Positions 33,960 to 47,142 are shown, numbered from the stretch's first letter. The stretch is DNA of 64,000 nucleotides from Enterobacterales bacterium (GCA_003864575.1 BHES01000004.1:1-64000), one strand, 5' to 3'. Translations and numbers: made by a program. Notes: a model not told the origin generated them from the sequence alone.

Positions 33960-34658
33960 TCACCTGTACAGCCAATATGCCGAGTGAGAAATTTTTCCCC
34001 CACTGGCGAGATAAAGATTGAGGGCAGCGAGATTGCCGGTTTGCGTCGCAACATATAACCGTGAGACAGCGTTTGCCGTGCACCACTGTTTTGCCGCCGC
34101 CATAAGTTGTTTGCCAATGCCATGCCCCTGCCAAGCGGGCAAGGTCGCCAACAAGCCGATGCGGGCCTCGCTGGACGCAGTTTTACGCAGGGTGACAAAG
34201 CCCTGCACTTCACCAGAGGTATCTTTTACCCATAAAGCGAGGTGATCAAAAGTGCCCAACACGGCCTTTTCTGCCCACAGCGCATAAAAACGTTCACTGT
34301 CCTGGGGTTTGTACCACGGCACGCGAAAGCGGCTAAGCCGGAAAGCCTCACCCGCCGCCGCGCGGATCAACGCGATATCCTCTCCGGTGGCTATCTGCCC
34401 ACTGCCGGACGCCTCAGATGCCCTCTCAATGGGAATACACAGATCGATTTCACCTTCGACCAGCCGAAAACCCTGGTTCTGTAAGGTATCGAGCAGTTGG
34501 GTGTTATCAGCGTTCACTTTCGCCTGCACCCGCGCATACGCGGAAAATGCGCGTTCGGTCAGGACTTTCGCAGCAGGATCGACGTGCAGCTTTGCCGTGC
34601 TCAGACCGAAAAATTCACTTTCCCATTCGAGGGGTTCGAGCCTGCCGCAGAGTCGCAT
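33960..34658 (-). CDS. wecD: dTDP-fucosamine acetyltransferase WecD
   Basis: MRLCGRLEPLEWESEFFGLSTAKL; GNAT fold; wec context. Confidence 0.93.
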   Translation of the reverse strand: MRLCGRLEPLEWESEFFGLSTAKLHVDPAAKVLTERAFSAYARVQAKVNADNTQLLDTLQNQGFRLVEGEIDLCIPIERASEASGSGQIATGEDIALIRAAAGEAFRLSRFRVPWYKPQDSERFYALWAEKAVLGTFDHLALWVKDTSGEVQGFVTLRKTASSEARIGLLATLPAWQGHGIGKQLMAAAKQWCTANAVSRLYVATQTGNLAALNLYLASGGKISHSAYWLYR

Positions 34659-34677
34659 ATCTGTCTCCGATCGGTGA

Positions 34678-35940
34678 TTAACGCCAGACACCTTTGGTAT
34701 CAACAATCCATAACTGATGAATCTGATCCGCAGGGATCGCTTTGAAAAGCTGATGATCGACGAGCATGACCAGCAGATCGGCATTTTGCAATGCATCCTC
34801 TACCGTATGCAGGCTCGCTTTACCGTCCAGTAACGCGGGCAGATGGTTGACATGGGGTTCTACCGCCCAGGTTTCACCGGCGTGCCAGTCAGCAATTAAC
34901 CGAGTCACTTCAACCGCTGGGCTTTCACGCAGGTCATCAATGTTGGGTTTGAATGCCAGCCCAAAGCAGGCGATTTTCGCCTCTGACGCACGTTTACCGG
35001 TGGCCGTCAGGCAATCTGCCAGCGCCGATTTCACGCGGTCCACCACCCAATGGGGTTTGCTGTCATTCACTTCACGCGCGGTTTTTATCAACCGTGCCAG
35101 ATCAGGATTCTGCGCGACGATAAACCACGGGTCGACCGCGATACAGTGCCCGCCCACGCCGGGGCCTGGCTGGAGAATATTGACCCGCGGATGGCGATTA
35201 GCCAGAGCGATAAGTTCCCACACGTTAATACCCTGCGCATCACAAATCAGCGACAGTTCGTTAGCAAAAGCGATGTTCACGTCGCGGAAGCTGTTTTCGG
35301 TCAGCTTGCACATCTCTGCCGTGCGGGAGTTTGTCACCACACATTCGCCCTGCAGGAAGATATTGTATAAATCGCAGGCTCGCTGCGAGCAGAGTGCCGT
35401 CATACCGCCGATAACCCGATCGTTTTTAATCAGTTCGACCATCACCTGTCCCGGCAATACACGCTCTGGACAGTAGGCAATATTCACATCGGCACGGTCA
35501 CTCTCTTGCTGGGGAAAGCGCAGATCCGGGCGACATTCCGCCAGCCATTCGGCCATCAGTTCGGTCGTACCGACTGGCGATGTGGATTCGAGGATCACCA
35601 GATCGCCTTTTTTCAGCACCGGTGCAATGGAGCGTGCAGCCGACTCAACGTATTTTAAATCTGGCTGGTGATCGCCCATAAACGGCGTCGGGACCGCAAT
35701 CAGAAAAGCATCTGCGGGTTGTGGATGGGTGAATGCCTGCAGGAAACCGCCATCGACGGCGGTTTTCACCAGCGCATCAAGATCCGGTTCAACAATGTGT
35801 ATGGCTCCGCCATTAATGGTATCGACGGCGTGTTGATTGATGTCCACGCCAACGACTTTTTTCTGCCGTGAAGCAAAGGCCGCCGCAGTCGGCAGACCGA
35901 TGTAACCTAGTCCAATGACAGAGATAGTTTGGAAACTCAT
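34678..35940 (-). CDS. wecC: UDP-ManNAc dehydrogenase WecC
   Basis: [31 protein letters not shown]. Confidence 0.97.
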   Translation of the reverse strand: MSFQTISVIGLGYIGLPTAAAFASRQKKVVGVDINQHAVDTINGGAIHIVEPDLDALVKTAVDGGFLQAFTHPQPADAFLIAVPTPFMGDHQPDLKYVESAARSIAPVLKKGDLVILESTSPVGTTELMAEWLAECRPDLRFPQQESDRADVNIAYCPERVLPGQVMVELIKNDRVIGGMTALCSQRACDLYNIFLQGECVVTNSRTAEMCKLTENSFRDVNIAFANELSLICDAQGINVWELIALANRHPRVNILQPGPGVGGHCIAVDPWFIVAQNPDLARLIKTAREVNDSKPHWVVDRVKSALADCLTATGKRASEAKIACFGLAFKPNIDDLRESPAVEVTRLIADWHAGETWAVEPHVNHLPALLDGKASLHTVEDALQNADLLVMLVDHQLFKAIPADQIHQLWIVDTKGVWR

Positions 35941-37067
35941 GGTGATACCTGATGATTCTTTAATGCGTCAAGAATACGACGGCAGGCTTCTCCGTCGCCA
36001 TAAGGATTATGCGCCCGGCTCATATTGTGATATTCGTTTTCGTCCTTCAGCAGCCGGGTCACTTCTTTTACTATTTTGGCCGTATCTGTGCCCACCAACC
36101 TGACGGTGCCAGCGCTTACCGCTTCCGGCCGTTCGGTGGCTTCGCGCATCACCAGCACAGGCTTACCCAAGGACGGTGCCTCTTCCTGAATGCCGCCAGA
36201 ATCTGTGAGGATCAGGTAGGCTTTATCCATCAGATAAACAAACGGCAAATAGTCCTGCGGATCGATCAGCTTAATGTTGTCGATATCACGCAGAATGCGC
36301 TTTACCGGTTCGCTGACATTCGGATTGAGGTGTACGGGATAAACAATTTGCACGTGCGGATGTTGCAGGGCGATTTCAGCCAGCGCACTGCAAATGCGGT
36401 CGAATCCGCCACCAAAGCTTTCGCGACGGTGGCCCGTGACCAGAATAATTTTCTTGCTGGCATCGATGAAAGGATAATGAGCCGCCAGTTGTTCCGCCAG
36501 ACCTGCATCCCTTTTCACCCTGTCGCGAACCCACAGCAAGGCATCGATAACGGTGTTACCGGTGACAAAAATATCCGCAGCCGGAATGGCTTCACGCAGC
36601 AAATTGGCACGCGACGTATCGGTCGGCGCAAAATGCCATTTCGCCAGATGCGTGGTCAGTCGCCGGTTTCCCTCTTCCGGCCATGGGGAAGAGAGATCGC
36701 CAGTACGCAAACCCGCCTCGACATGGCCGACGGGGATCTGTTGATAGAAGGCGGCCAAACTGGCCGACAAGGTGGTGGTCGTATCGCCATGAACCAGTAC
36801 AACGTCCGGCTGGAACTCCTGCAAGACAGGTTTTAAGCCTTGCAGAATGCGGCTGGTTATCTCCGTCAGGTCCTGGCCCGGCTGCATGATATTGAGGTCA
36901 TACTCCGGCTGGATACCAAACAGATGCAATACTTGATCTAACATTTCACGATGCTGTGCCGTGACGCAGACTTTTGACTCAAAGGCGTCATCCTGAGCCA
37001 AAGCGTGCACCAGCGGCGCCATTTTGATGGCTTCCGGGCGGGTGCCGAATATCGTCAACACTTTCAC
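35937..37067 (-). CDS. wecB: UDP-GlcNAc 2-epimerase WecB
   Basis: [23 protein letters not shown]; 376 aa. Confidence 0.97.
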   Translation of the reverse strand: MKVLTIFGTRPEAIKMAPLVHALAQDDAFESKVCVTAQHREMLDQVLHLFGIQPEYDLNIMQPGQDLTEITSRILQGLKPVLQEFQPDVVLVHGDTTTTLSASLAAFYQQIPVGHVEAGLRTGDLSSPWPEEGNRRLTTHLAKWHFAPTDTSRANLLREAIPAADIFVTGNTVIDALLWVRDRVKRDAGLAEQLAAHYPFIDASKKIILVTGHRRESFGGGFDRICSALAEIALQHPHVQIVYPVHLNPNVSEPVKRILRDIDNIKLIDPQDYLPFVYLMDKAYLILTDSGGIQEEAPSLGKPVLVMREATERPEAVSAGTVRLVGTDTAKIVKEVTRLLKDENEYHNMSRAHNPYGDGEACRRILDALKNHQVSP

Positions 37068-37142
37068 AGTGAGTCTCTCTTGTTCAGTTAGGCGCAGACA
37101 CGTCCTACTGGCCAGGCGAAATCTTCGCCTCTCTCGATTCGT

Positions 37143-38207
37143 TTATTGGATTTTCGCACTTCGGCGACGGGTTAGCGCAACACCGGCACCGATCAGACCG
37201 CCAACGACGCCCCACATAATCATCAGGAAAGCCCGGCGTGGGCTATCGCGCTTCACTGGCTCTTCAGGCGTGCGCAGATAGCGGTAAGTCTGGAAATGCG
37301 CGGTCAGTGTTGGCCCAACGTTCAACGTCGCCAGCATGGCGCGGTTTTGATCGTAATCCAGTTCATAGTTCGGGCCAGAAGCTTGTAATAACTCCAGACG
37401 GGCCTGTAGCATCGGCACACCAAGCAGGAACATATCCGAAGAAGGCAGTTGTTCAGCCGGGGTATCCGTCTGACTTTTATTAATTTTCTGCTGCTGAGCA
37501 ATTTTCAGCGCCTGCTGAGTATTATTCACTTCACGCTGGAAGATTGACTGGGCAACGGCTTCCTGGCGTTTAACCTGCGCTTTCATCGACTGTGTACGCG
37601 CCGCCCAGGCACCCTGCAATTCATCGTATAAATGCTGCGCCGCACGCTTGCTGGCAAAATTGACGTATTCCCGCATCAGCTTATTGGCATCCGCCGCGCT
37701 CTCGGCCGTCAGTTTCGCGCTGTCGTTGGGGACTTTGAGTCCGTCACGCGCAGTCAACTGGATATTGTTTATCAGGTCATCGAGCAAGACGGCATCGCTG
37801 CGGGCATCACCCTCTTTACGTTGCTGATAATAAGGGCTGTTTAACCAGAAATCACGACGGGTGTCATAGGCGCCCAGTTGCATAATAAATTCGTTGTAGG
37901 CATCCTCGGAAATCGACGGCTGATCGCCCAGGGGCGCCTGCGTATTTCGAACATCGAGGTTGCGTAAAAACTGCGCCTGAGAGAAATAGGACGCTAAATT
38001 GTTCACCGTAGGACGGTCAGTAATTGCTGTGGAGCTCCACTCTTGTTTCATCAAATATGAAGAGCCCAGCGCAATCACAGCAAACAGCAGCCCAATACCG
38101 ACAATCCAAAGTTTCCCTTTCCACAACGTGCAGCACAAACCACGGATATCCAGTTCGTTATCGATACTGGTCTCGACTTTTTGGGCGTTTGTCTCTGATG
38201 TCATCAC
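37143..38207 (-). CDS. wzzE: ECA chain length regulator WzzE
   Basis: Wzz domain with two TMs; located between wecA and wecB. Confidence 0.95.
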   Translation of the reverse strand: MMTSETNAQKVETSIDNELDIRGLCCTLWKGKLWIVGIGLLFAVIALGSSYLMKQEWSSTAITDRPTVNNLASYFSQAQFLRNLDVRNTQAPLGDQPSISEDAYNEFIMQLGAYDTRRDFWLNSPYYQQRKEGDARSDAVLLDDLINNIQLTARDGLKVPNDSAKLTAESAADANKLMREYVNFASKRAAQHLYDELQGAWAARTQSMKAQVKRQEAVAQSIFQREVNNTQQALKIAQQQKINKSQTDTPAEQLPSSDMFLLGVPMLQARLELLQASGPNYELDYDQNRAMLATLNVGPTLTAHFQTYRYLRTPEEPVKRDSPRRAFLMIMWGVVGGLIGAGVALTRRRSAKIQ

Positions 38208-38244
38208 AACCAGTAAACCTCTAAATAATGAATAATTGATGGGG

Positions 38245-39330
38245 TTATCGAGCGCGACGCAGACGTCGTTTAAAACGTTTCATCAGACGCGCTACACGCC
38301 AGGCGTGTTTGATGCAGTAGCCGTAGAACAAAAAAGCCAGCAGGAACAGTAACAACATCAACCACTCAGGGACGAATCCGAGATGCTCGCCAATCACGCC
38401 AATAGCGGCCAGCAGTGTTGCGGCCAGTGTGATTAAAACAAAGGCCTGACGCGAGCTAAATCCGGCTCGCATAATCAGGTGGTGAATATGCTGGCGATCG
38501 GGTGAGAAAGGACTCATACCTTTGCGCAGACGGCGATACATGATAGCAATCATGTCCATCAGGGGAATAGCGATCAGCCACAGCGCGGTGACGGGCGTCA
38601 TAGGATGCGTTACGCCCTGGGTACTCTGCAACAGGATCCAGATAATGGTAAAACCAATCAGCGTACTGCCTGCGTCACCCATAAAGACTTTATAGCGCGG
38701 ACCAAAAACGCCGAGGTTTAGCAAAATATAGGGAAGGGTAGCGGCAATCATGGCAAAGCACCAGAGTGCCAGATCCAGATGGCCACTCATGTACATCACG
38801 ATCCCCATCGCGCCAAAAGTGACGCTGGATAGCCCCCCCAGCAGCCCATCGATCCCATCCACCATATTAAAGGCGTTGATCGCAGCCCAAACGGCAAACA
38901 GCGTAACTGGATAGCCAAAGGGACCCAGGATCATCTCCCATGGCCCGATAAGATGTCCCAGATTGCTCAGGACCAGGCCGGCATAAACCATCATAGCAAT
39001 GGCCACCACCGCTTGAACAAACGCACGGATTTTAACGCTGATGTCAAAGCGATCGTCCAGAGCGCCGACCAGAACCAGTAACCCCGCGCAGCCCAGATAA
39101 AGCTTGCTGTGAGCTATCTGATAGTCAGTAATGAGGAAGGTAAAACAAATGCCTGCGAAAATTGAAATCCCCCCCACCAAAGGAATCAACCCCTGGTGAC
39201 GTTTACGATCATTGGGTTTATCAACTAATCCAACTTTAGGGGCAAGTTTTCGAGCCAAAAATAAGAAGACAAAAGAAAACAAGAAAATAACAAGGAGTTC
39301 AGAACTCATATTGAGCATGTTCACAGTCAA
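38245..39330 (-). CDS. wecA: UDP-GlcNAc:undecaprenyl-P GlcNAc-1-P transferase WecA
   Basis: LAPKVGLVDKPNDRKRHQGLIPLVGGIS...NMVDGIDGLLGGLS...HHLIMRAGFSSRQAFV. Confidence 0.97.
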   Translation of the reverse strand: MTVNMLNMSSELLVIFLFSFVFLFLARKLAPKVGLVDKPNDRKRHQGLIPLVGGISIFAGICFTFLITDYQIAHSKLYLGCAGLLVLVGALDDRFDISVKIRAFVQAVVAIAMMVYAGLVLSNLGHLIGPWEMILGPFGYPVTLFAVWAAINAFNMVDGIDGLLGGLSSVTFGAMGIVMYMSGHLDLALWCFAMIAATLPYILLNLGVFGPRYKVFMGDAGSTLIGFTIIWILLQSTQGVTHPMTPVTALWLIAIPLMDMIAIMYRRLRKGMSPFSPDRQHIHHLIMRAGFSSRQAFVLITLAATLLAAIGVIGEHLGFVPEWLMLLLFLLAFLFYGYCIKHAWRVARLMKRFKRRLRRAR

Positions 39331-39561
39331 CAGATCTCTGCAAAAAGAGAAGGCAGCTTAGCCTGGCCAACGTCATAAAACCTCACGGCCTTACGGTCAT
39401 TTCCTATGGGGGACAGTTGTGGTTTTGTCTAAAGCAATACCTTTACTGATTCATCATCCCTGTAGCTCGGACAAGGTAGAGAAAATGTCACTGAAAAACT
39501 ATCAGCGCTTATCTTAATTCCAGCTATTTGAGCAAACTGCCTTATCCTAGCCGCCAAAAGC

Positions 39562-39592
39562 AAAAAACGCCACGACTCAGCGTGGCGTTAGG
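39562..39592 (-). terminator. rho transcript terminator
   Basis: - strand aacgccacgctgagtcgtggcgttttttg. Confidence 0.8.
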
Positions 39593-39607
39593 TCACTTTT
39601 GCACCAA

Positions 39608-40867
39608 TTACGAACGTTTCATCATGTCGAAGAAATCATCGTTGGTTTTGGTCATCGCAAGCTTGTTAATGAGGAATTCCATCGCGTCGATCTCGCCCAT
39701 TGGATGGATGATTTTACGCAGGATCCACATTTTTTGCAGTTCTTCTGACGTCGTAAGCAACTCTTCTTTACGCGTACCGGAACGGTTGTAATCGATAGCA
39801 GGGAATACACGTTTCTCAGCGATTTTACGCGCGAGATGCAATTCCATGTTGCCGGTACCTTTAAATTCTTCATAGATAACTTCATCCATTTTAGAACCGG
39901 TATCAACCAACGCTGTCGCGATAATCGTCAGGCTTCCGCCCTCTTCCACGTTACGTGCTGCACCAAAGAAACGCTTTGGACGATGCAGGGCGTTGGCATC
40001 CACACCACCGGTCAGTACCTTGCCTGAGGCAGGAACAACGGTGTTATAGGCGCGCGCCAAACGGGTGATGGAATCGAGAAGAATGATAACGTCTTTTTTG
40101 TGCTCAACCAGACGTTTGGCTTTTTCGATAACCATTTCGGCTACCTGCACGTGACGGGATGCTGGCTCATCAAAGGTAGAAGCAATAACTTCGCCTTTAA
40201 CCAGACGTTGCATCTCGGTCACTTCTTCCGGACGCTCGTCAATCAGCAACACCATCAATACGCAATCCGGGTGGTTATACGCAATGCTGGTCGCGATGTT
40301 CTGCAACAGCATGGTTTTACCGGCCTTCGGTGGTGCCACGATTAAACCACGCTGACCGCGGCCAATCGGTGAAGCCAAATCAAGTACGCGAGCGGTTAAA
40401 TCTTCGGTAGAACCGTTACCACGTTCCATACGTAAACGTGAGTTTGCATGTAACGGGGTTAAGTTTTCGAACAAGATTTTGTTGCGGGCGTTTTCTGGTT
40501 TGTCGTAGTTAACTTCGTTAACTTTCAACAGGGCAAAATAACGTTCACCTTCTTTTGGTGGGCGGATTTTACCGGAAATGGTGTCGCCAGTGCGAAGGTT
40601 GAAGCGGCGAATTTGGCTTGGAGAAACGTAGATGTCGTCGGGACCGGCGAGGTAGGAACTGTCTCCAGAGCGGAGGAAACCAAATCCATCCTGCAATATT
40701 TCCAGTACGCCATCACCGAAGATGTCTTCTCCGCTTTTCGCATGTTGCTTCAGGATTGAAAATATAATGTCTTGCTTGCGCATACGGGCTTGGTTTTCCA
40801 GCCCCATATTTTCGCCGAGTGCAATCAGGTCAGAGACCGGCGTATTCTTTAATTCGGTAAGATTCAT
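39608..40867 (-). CDS. rho: Transcription termination factor Rho
   Basis: [67 protein letters not shown]. Confidence 0.99.
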   Translation of the reverse strand: MNLTELKNTPVSDLIALGENMGLENQARMRKQDIIFSILKQHAKSGEDIFGDGVLEILQDGFGFLRSGDSSYLAGPDDIYVSPSQIRRFNLRTGDTISGKIRPPKEGERYFALLKVNEVNYDKPENARNKILFENLTPLHANSRLRMERGNGSTEDLTARVLDLASPIGRGQRGLIVAPPKAGKTMLLQNIATSIAYNHPDCVLMVLLIDERPEEVTEMQRLVKGEVIASTFDEPASRHVQVAEMVIEKAKRLVEHKKDVIILLDSITRLARAYNTVVPASGKVLTGGVDANALHRPKRFFGAARNVEEGGSLTIIATALVDTGSKMDEVIYEEFKGTGNMELHLARKIAEKRVFPAIDYNRSGTRKEELLTTSEELQKMWILRKIIHPMGEIDAMEFLINKLAMTKTNDDFFDMMKRS

Positions 40868-41282
40868 AATGGTGGGTTCTTAAACTCGGGGTATGTCTCG
40901 AACATCTGTCGTGAATGGGTATGGCAGGGTCATCCATGCCTGTTTGTGTAGGACACTCAATTAGCAGTTTCTGAATATAGGCCACAGGCAGTCGCATGAG
41001 GCTATTCTTGATGGGCAGACTGATATTGAAGGTGTCTTAATGCCGATTTTGTCAAAACCGTTAGATTGTCAAAGCACAGTGCCAGTTCAACTTATTTTTA
41101 TCAAAGTCACTTTATAGGTCTAGGCAGATGTTTTTGACACAGAATAAAACGTAAGAATCAAACTACAGGTAAGCTCTATTTGCAGTAAGCGTAAACTTAG
41201 CACGCTTCTTGACAGGCGTCTAGCGGACAATATGAAAAACACGTCTGCCCGCTAAACACCTGGGTTTGGTCATCCCGACCGA

Positions 41283-41609
41283 TTACAGATTAGCCGTCAG
41301 GAACTCTTTCAACTGACCTTTTGACAGTGCGCCAACTTTCGTTGCTGCGACTTCACCACCTTTAAATAACAGCAGGGTAGGAATACCACGGATGCCGTAT
41401 TTAGGTGCAGTACCTGGGTTTTCATCGATATTCAGCTTAGCGATGGTCAGCTTGCCTTCGAACTCAGTGGCAATTTCATCGAGAATCGGAGCAATCATCT
41501 TGCACGGACCACACCATTCAGCCCAGAAGTCGACCAGAACCAGCCCATCGGCTTTCAGTACGTCTTTGTCGAAACTGTCATCGGTCAGGTGAATAATTTT
41601 ATCGCTCAT
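41283..41609 (-). CDS. trxA: Thioredoxin 1
   Basis: [22 protein letters not shown]. Confidence 0.99.
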   Translation of the reverse strand: MSDKIIHLTDDSFDKDVLKADGLVLVDFWAEWCGPCKMIAPILDEIATEFEGKLTIAKLNIDENPGTAPKYGIRGIPTLLLFKGGEVAATKVGALSKGQLKEFLTANL

Positions 41610-41727
41610 GTTCTACTCCAAAGGATTATCTTTACCTTGTTGATGTAGCATTAACCAACATTAGGTTGACTTTATTTCACCGGATACGCTTTCGTAAAGC
41701 AATAGTTAGCTGATATTCTACCACACT

Positions 41728-43026
41728 ATGAGCAAAACACACTTGACCGAACAGAAGTTTTCCGACTTCGCCCTGCACCCGCTTGCAGTTGAAGCCCTTG
41801 AAAAGAAAGGCTTTCATTACTGCACCCCTATTCAGGCATTGGCATTGCCAATCACGCTCGCTGGGCGTGATGTTGCAGGTCAGGCGCAAACCGGTACCGG
41901 CAAGACGCTGGCTTTTCTAGCGTCTACTTTCCATTATCTGCTTTCTAACCCTGCCGCTGAGGGTCGTCAGATCAATCAACCGCGTGCTTTAATCATGGCA
42001 CCAACGCGCGAACTCGCCGTGCAAATTCACTCGGATGCTGAGGCATTGTCTGAATCCACCGGGCTGAAACTGGGCCTGGCTTACGGCGGCGACGGCTACG
42101 ACAAACAGCTAAAAGTGCTGGAAAGTGGCGTTGATATTCTCATCGGTACCGCGGGTCGTTTGATCGACTACGCCAAACAAAATTATATCGATCTCGGTGC
42201 AATTCAGGTTGTCGTCCTCGACGAAGCCGACCGCATGTTTGATCTCGGTTTTATTAAAGATATCCGCTGGTTGTTCCGCCGTATGCCACCCGCGACTCAG
42301 CGCCTTAACATGCTGTTCTCTGCGACCCTCTCTTACCGTGTAAAAGAGCTGGCGTTCGAAAACATGAACAACGCCGAGTCGATTGAAATCGAACCGGAAC
42401 AAAAAACTGGTCACCGAATTCAGGAAGAGCTGTTCTACCCTTCAAACGAAGAAAAAATGCGCCTGCTACAGACGCTGATTGAAGAAGAATGGCCAGATCG
42501 CTGCATCATTTTCGCTAACACCAAACACCGCTGTGAAGACGTCTGGGGCCATCTGGCTGCCGATGGTCACCGTGTCGGTTTGCTGACCGGCGATGTACCG
42601 CAGAAAAAACGTCTGCGTGTGCTGGAAGACTTTACTAAAGGTGCGCTGGATATTTTGGTGGCGACGGATGTAGCGGCACGCGGATTACACATCCCTGCGG
42701 TTACGCATGTCTTCAACTATGACTTGCCTGACGACTGTGAAGATTACGTTCACCGTATTGGCCGTACCGGCCGTGCTGGCTTAAGCGGTCACTCCATCAG
42801 CCTGGCCTGCGAAGAGTACGCGCTGAATTTAACTGCGATCGAAACCTACACCGGTCACAATATTCCAGTTAGCCGTTACAACAGCGATGCCCTGCTCGAT
42901 GGATTACCTGCGCCAAAACGTCTTGCACGTACGCGCAGCGGTAACGGCCCACGTCGTAACGGTAATAATTCATCGTCACGCCGCAGCAGCAGTGCACCTC
43001 GTAGCAACCGTAAGCGTACGGGCTGA
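41728..43026 (+). CDS. rhlB: ATP-dependent RNA helicase RhlB
   Basis: [45 protein letters not shown] box. Confidence 0.98.
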   Translation: MSKTHLTEQKFSDFALHPLAVEALEKKGFHYCTPIQALALPITLAGRDVAGQAQTGTGKTLAFLASTFHYLLSNPAAEGRQINQPRALIMAPTRELAVQIHSDAEALSESTGLKLGLAYGGDGYDKQLKVLESGVDILIGTAGRLIDYAKQNYIDLGAIQVVVLDEADRMFDLGFIKDIRWLFRRMPPATQRLNMLFSATLSYRVKELAFENMNNAESIEIEPEQKTGHRIQEELFYPSNEEKMRLLQTLIEEEWPDRCIIFANTKHRCEDVWGHLAADGHRVGLLTGDVPQKKRLRVLEDFTKGALDILVATDVAARGLHIPAVTHVFNYDLPDDCEDYVHRIGRTGRAGLSGHSISLACEEYALNLTAIETYTGHNIPVSRYNSDALLDGLPAPKRLARTRSGNGPRRNGNNSSSRRSSSAPRSNRKRTG

Positions 43027-43030
43027 TACT

Positions 43031-44527
43031 ATGCTGAGCTCCACCTCACTCTACGCAGCGATCGATCTGGGCTCGAACAGCTTTCATATGCTGGTTGTTC
43101 GTGAGGTGGCTGGCAGTATTCAGACGCTGGCAAAAATCAAACGCAAAGTGCGCCTGGCGGCAGGTCTGGATCAACAGAACCTGCTTTCTCAGGAAGCAAT
43201 GCAACGCGGCTGGCAGTGCCTGAGGTTATTCTCGGAACGGCTACAGGATATTCCACGTGAACAAATCCGGGTGGTGGCAACTGCGACATTGCGTCTGGCC
43301 AGCAATGCCGATGAGTTCCTGCAAAAAGCGCAAGAAATTCTCGGATGTCCGGTGCAGGTGATTGCCGGTGAAGAAGAAGCCCGCCTGATTTATCACGGCG
43401 TAGCCCACACCACGGGTGGCCCGGATAAACGTTTGGTGGTCGATATTGGTGGCGGCAGCACGGAATTAGTCACCGGTATTGGCGCACAGGCCACCACGCT
43501 CATCAGCCTGTCAATGGGTTGTGTGACCTGGCTGGAACGCTATTTTGGCGACCGCAATTTGGGTAAAGAGAATTTCGAACAGGCCGAACAAGCCGCCCTC
43601 GAAATGATTACACCGGTTGCGCCCGAGTTGCTGGCGAACGGCTGGCAAATTTGTGTAGGCGCTTCTGGCACCGTGCAGGCATTGCAGGAGATCATGGTCG
43701 CGCAGGGTATGGATGAGCGGATCACGCTCCCCAAACTGCAACAGCTCAAACAACGCGCTATTCAGTGCGGAAAACTGGAAGAGCTTGAGATCGAAGGACT
43801 GACGCTCGAACGTGCACTGGTTTTCCCCAGCGGTCTTTCCATCCTGATCGCTATCTTCAAAGCCCTGAATATCGAAACCATGACCCTTGCCGGCGGTGCG
43901 CTGCGTGAAGGTCTGGTGTACGGCATGCTGCATTTACCCATAGAACAAGATATACGCCAACGCACGCTGCGAAATTTACAGCGCCGTTACCTGCTCGACA
44001 GCGAACAGGCTTCCCGCGTGGCGCAGTTGGCTGAGAATTTCTCACAGCAAGTCTCGGGCGTCTGGCAGCTGGATGCACGCGCCCGCGAATTGCTGAACAG
44101 CGCCTGCCTAATCCATGAAATTGGTCTGAGCGTAGATTTTAGGCAGGCTTCTCATCACGCGGCCTACCTTATCCGCCATCTGGATTTACCCGGTTTCACC
44201 CCGGCACAAAAAAAACTACTGGCTACCCTTTTACAGAATCAGAGCAGTGCGCTCGATTTGCCCTTGCTCAGTCAGCAAAATGCCGTCCCGCCGCGTCAGG
44301 CACAACGTTTATGTCGCATTCTGCGACTGGCGATTATTTTTGCCAGCCGTCGTCGGGATGACACGCTGCCTGCGGTTCGCTTGCGTGCCAATGAAGATGA
44401 CCTGAACGTGATAGTGCCGTACGGTTGGCTGGAACAGCATCCGCTACGTGCCGAAGAGTTGGAACAGGAGAGCCACTGGCAGAGTTATGCCCATTGGCCG
44501 CTATACATTGAAGAGAGCGGTAAATAG
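43031..44527 (+). CDS. gppA: pppGpp 5'-gamma phosphohydrolase / exopolyphosphatase GppA
   Basis: [19 protein letters not shown]...[15 protein letters not shown] 4 nt after the rhlB stop. Confidence 0.96.
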   Translation: MLSSTSLYAAIDLGSNSFHMLVVREVAGSIQTLAKIKRKVRLAAGLDQQNLLSQEAMQRGWQCLRLFSERLQDIPREQIRVVATATLRLASNADEFLQKAQEILGCPVQVIAGEEEARLIYHGVAHTTGGPDKRLVVDIGGGSTELVTGIGAQATTLISLSMGCVTWLERYFGDRNLGKENFEQAEQAALEMITPVAPELLANGWQICVGASGTVQALQEIMVAQGMDERITLPKLQQLKQRAIQCGKLEELEIEGLTLERALVFPSGLSILIAIFKALNIETMTLAGGALREGLVYGMLHLPIEQDIRQRTLRNLQRRYLLDSEQASRVAQLAENFSQQVSGVWQLDARARELLNSACLIHEIGLSVDFRQASHHAAYLIRHLDLPGFTPAQKKLLATLLQNQSSALDLPLLSQQNAVPPRQAQRLCRILRLAIIFASRRRDDTLPAVRLRANEDDLNVIVPYGWLEQHPLRAEELEQESHWQSYAHWPLYIEESGK

Positions 44528-44556
44528 CACATCGGCTTTTCACAATAAACGCAGTA

Positions 44557-44586
44557 TCAGGGCGACCTCATAGTCGCCCTTTTTTA
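44557..44586. terminator. Terminator between gppA and rep
   Basis: agggcgacctcatagtcgcccttttttat. Confidence 0.8.
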
Positions 44587-44599
44587 TGACACGGTCTCG

Positions 44600-46618
44600 C
44601 TACTTTTTGGCGTTCGCCAGCTGTTCACGAATCTTCTCCAGATGACTCTGTCCTTTGACCATTCGCTCCTGAGGGCTGACCACTTTGCGCTCGGACTCCC
44701 ATTCCAGATCATCTTGAGGTAGCTCCAGCAGGAAGCGGCTTGGTTCCGGGCGGAGCATTTCGCCGTACTGCCGCCTTTCACGGCAGAGCGTAAAGAACAG
44801 CTCTTTTTGCGCACGGGTGATACCCACATAAGCCAGACGGCGCTCTTCATCGACGTTGTCTTCATCAATACTACTTTGGTGCGGCAACAACCCTTCTTCC
44901 ATCCCGACTAAAAATACGTACGGGAACTCCAGTCCCTTGGAGGCATGCAGCGTCATCAACTGGACCTGATCCAGCTCTTCGTCACTCTCGCCACGTTCCA
45001 TCATGTCGCGCAGAGTAAAACGCGTAACCACCTGAGTCAGGGTCATCGGCTCATCGAGATCGGTCCCTTCGAGCATTTCAGTCATCCAGCTAAACAGCTG
45101 GTTGACGTTTTTCATGCGCATTTCGGCAGCTTTCGGGCTTGGAGAGGTTTCAAACAGCCAGCTTTCGTAATCCACACCGTGGATCAGGTCACGTACCGCA
45201 GCAACAGGTTCCCTTTCGACGCGGTCAGCAATCGCGCCCATCCAGTGCGTAAAACGCTGCAATGACTCCAGACCGCGCCCGGTCAAATACTGGCCCAGGC
45301 CAAAATCAGAGCTGGCTTTGAACAGACCCTTATTGCGTTGATTCGCCCACTCACCCAGCTTTTGTAACGTGGCCGCGCCTATCTCACGGCGTGGTGTATT
45401 GACGATACGCAGGAAAGCGCTGTCATCATCGGGGTTAGTCAGTACACGCAGGTATGCCAGCAAATCTTTGATCTCTGGCCGGGAGAAAAACGACGTTCCG
45501 CCGGAGATACGATACGGAATACGGTTTTGCATCAGCATCTTTTCAAACAAACGCGATTGATGGTTACCACGATATAAAATCGCATAGTCGCCGTAGTCGG
45601 TTTTGTTCATAAAGTGATGCGCGATAAGTTCACCGACCACCCGTTCAGCTTCATGGTCTTCATTATTGGCGGTGATCACTTTGAGTGCTTCACCATAGCC
45701 CAGATCCGAAAACAGACGCTTTTCGAAGACGTGAGGGTTATTAGCAATCAGAATATTGGCGGCTTTCAGGATCCGCTGCGAAGATCGGTAGTTCTGTTCG
45801 AGCTTAATAACCTGCAAGGCGGGAAAATCTTCTTTCAGTAACACCAGATTCTGTGGACGGGCGCCACGCCAGGAGTAGATCGACTGATCATCGTCGCCGA
45901 CCACGGTGAAACGTGCGCGGCTGCCTACCAGCAATTTCACCATCATGTACTGACTGGTATTGGTGTCCTGATATTCATCCACCAGCAGATAACGTAGTTT
46001 GTTCTGCCAGCGTTCGCGCACCTCTTCATTGCGCTGCAACAACAGCGTTGGCAGCAGAATCAAATCATCGAAATCGAGAATATTACAGGCGCGCATATGG
46101 TCGTGGTACAAGCCATAACAGTGCGCAAAGATCTTATCGCGTTCGGATCGTGCAATGTTTGCCGCCGCAGCGGGATCGATCAGATCATTCTTCCAGTTGG
46201 AGATCGTCGAGATCAGCTGCTGCAAGAGTGTCTTGTCCTGCTCAAGCCAGGTTTCACTGAGTTCTTTTAACAGCGCCAATTGGTCTTGATCATCAAACAG
46301 CGAGAAGTTCGACTTCATGCCAAGCGCCGCGAACTCTTTTTTAATGATCTCCAGACCCAGCGTATGGAAGGTTGAAATCAGTAATCCACGCGCCTCTTTG
46401 CGCCCGAGAGTCTGCGCCACACGCTCTTTCATTTCACGTGCGGCTTTGTTGGTAAAGGTCACGGCGGCGATGTGGCGCGCCTGATAACCACATTGGCGGA
46501 TCAAGTGCGCGATTTTATTGGTGATAACCCGGGTCTTACCGGATCCGGCACCGGCCAGAACCAGACAGGGTCCGGTAACGAATTCGACGGCGTGTTGTTG
46601 ACTGGGGTTTAATCGCAT
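44600..46618 (-). CDS. rep: ATP-dependent DNA helicase Rep
   Basis: [41 protein letters not shown]; 672 aa. Confidence 0.98.
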   Translation of the reverse strand: MRLNPSQQHAVEFVTGPCLVLAGAGSGKTRVITNKIAHLIRQCGYQARHIAAVTFTNKAAREMKERVAQTLGRKEARGLLISTFHTLGLEIIKKEFAALGMKSNFSLFDDQDQLALLKELSETWLEQDKTLLQQLISTISNWKNDLIDPAAAANIARSERDKIFAHCYGLYHDHMRACNILDFDDLILLPTLLLQRNEEVRERWQNKLRYLLVDEYQDTNTSQYMMVKLLVGSRARFTVVGDDDQSIYSWRGARPQNLVLLKEDFPALQVIKLEQNYRSSQRILKAANILIANNPHVFEKRLFSDLGYGEALKVITANNEDHEAERVVGELIAHHFMNKTDYGDYAILYRGNHQSRLFEKMLMQNRIPYRISGGTSFFSRPEIKDLLAYLRVLTNPDDDSAFLRIVNTPRREIGAATLQKLGEWANQRNKGLFKASSDFGLGQYLTGRGLESLQRFTHWMGAIADRVEREPVAAVRDLIHGVDYESWLFETSPSPKAAEMRMKNVNQLFSWMTEMLEGTDLDEPMTLTQVVTRFTLRDMMERGESDEELDQVQLMTLHASKGLEFPYVFLVGMEEGLLPHQSSIDEDNVDEERRLAYVGITRAQKELFFTLCRERRQYGEMLRPEPSRFLLELPQDDLEWESERKVVSPQERMVKGQSHLEKIREQLANAKK

Positions 46619-46794
46619 GGCGTAATTTTGCTCACTTGATGGACAAGGACGGCGATTGTAGCAGAAAGGACTGGTGAAATTGACAGGCTTTACGGCGCAT
46701 TTTGTTATGTCTGGAACGCAGGTCGGAGTCCACATGCTGGGTTGCAAATGTTACATTACATCTCTGGAACACATCTCGATAAAAGGTCTCAACC

Positions 46795-47076
46795 ATGGCA
46801 AAAACCGCAGCAGCAATGCATATCCTTGTAAAAGAAGAAGCTCAGGCTCAAGAAATTCTGACGCAATTACAAAACGGCGGCGATTTCGAAAAGCTGGCGA
46901 AGAAACACTCAACCTGCCCGTCAGGTAAGAAAGGCGGCCATTTAGGCGAATTCAAGCAGGGCGCAATGGTTCCTGCTTTCGATAAAGTGGTGTTTTCCGC
47001 TCCGCTGATCGAGCCACAGGGCCCGCTGCACACCCAGTTTGGTTACCACATTATTAAGATCCTGTACCGCAACTGA
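46795..47076 (+). CDS. ppiC: Peptidylprolyl isomerase PpiC (parvulin)
   Basis: [48 protein letters not shown]. Confidence 0.98.
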   Translation: MAKTAAAMHILVKEEAQAQEILTQLQNGGDFEKLAKKHSTCPSGKKGGHLGEFKQGAMVPAFDKVVFSAPLIEPQGPLHTQFGYHIIKILYRN

Positions 47077-47096
47077 GTTTCCGTTTCGGCACAGTA

Positions 47097-47142
47097 AAAA
47101 GAAAGGGCACCGCATTTTCATGCAGTGCCCTTTTTCATTCTA
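47097..47142. terminator. Terminator between ppiC and ilvC
   Basis: aaagggcaccgcattttcatgcagtgccctttttc. Confidence 0.8.

Noticed and set aside
34659-34796. Apparent overlap of wecC and wecD from the long ORF call
   Set aside because: WecD homology starts at ATG 34658; the upstream part is unrelated and overlaps the wecC C-terminus.
36009-36836. 275-aa ORF antisense to wecB
   Set aside because: Antisense to a clearly conserved gene; composition and lack of motifs indicate a shadow ORF.
42887-43030. N-terminal extension of the gppA ORF into rhlB
   Set aside because: GppA homology begins at [18 protein letters not shown] (43031), just after the rhlB stop.
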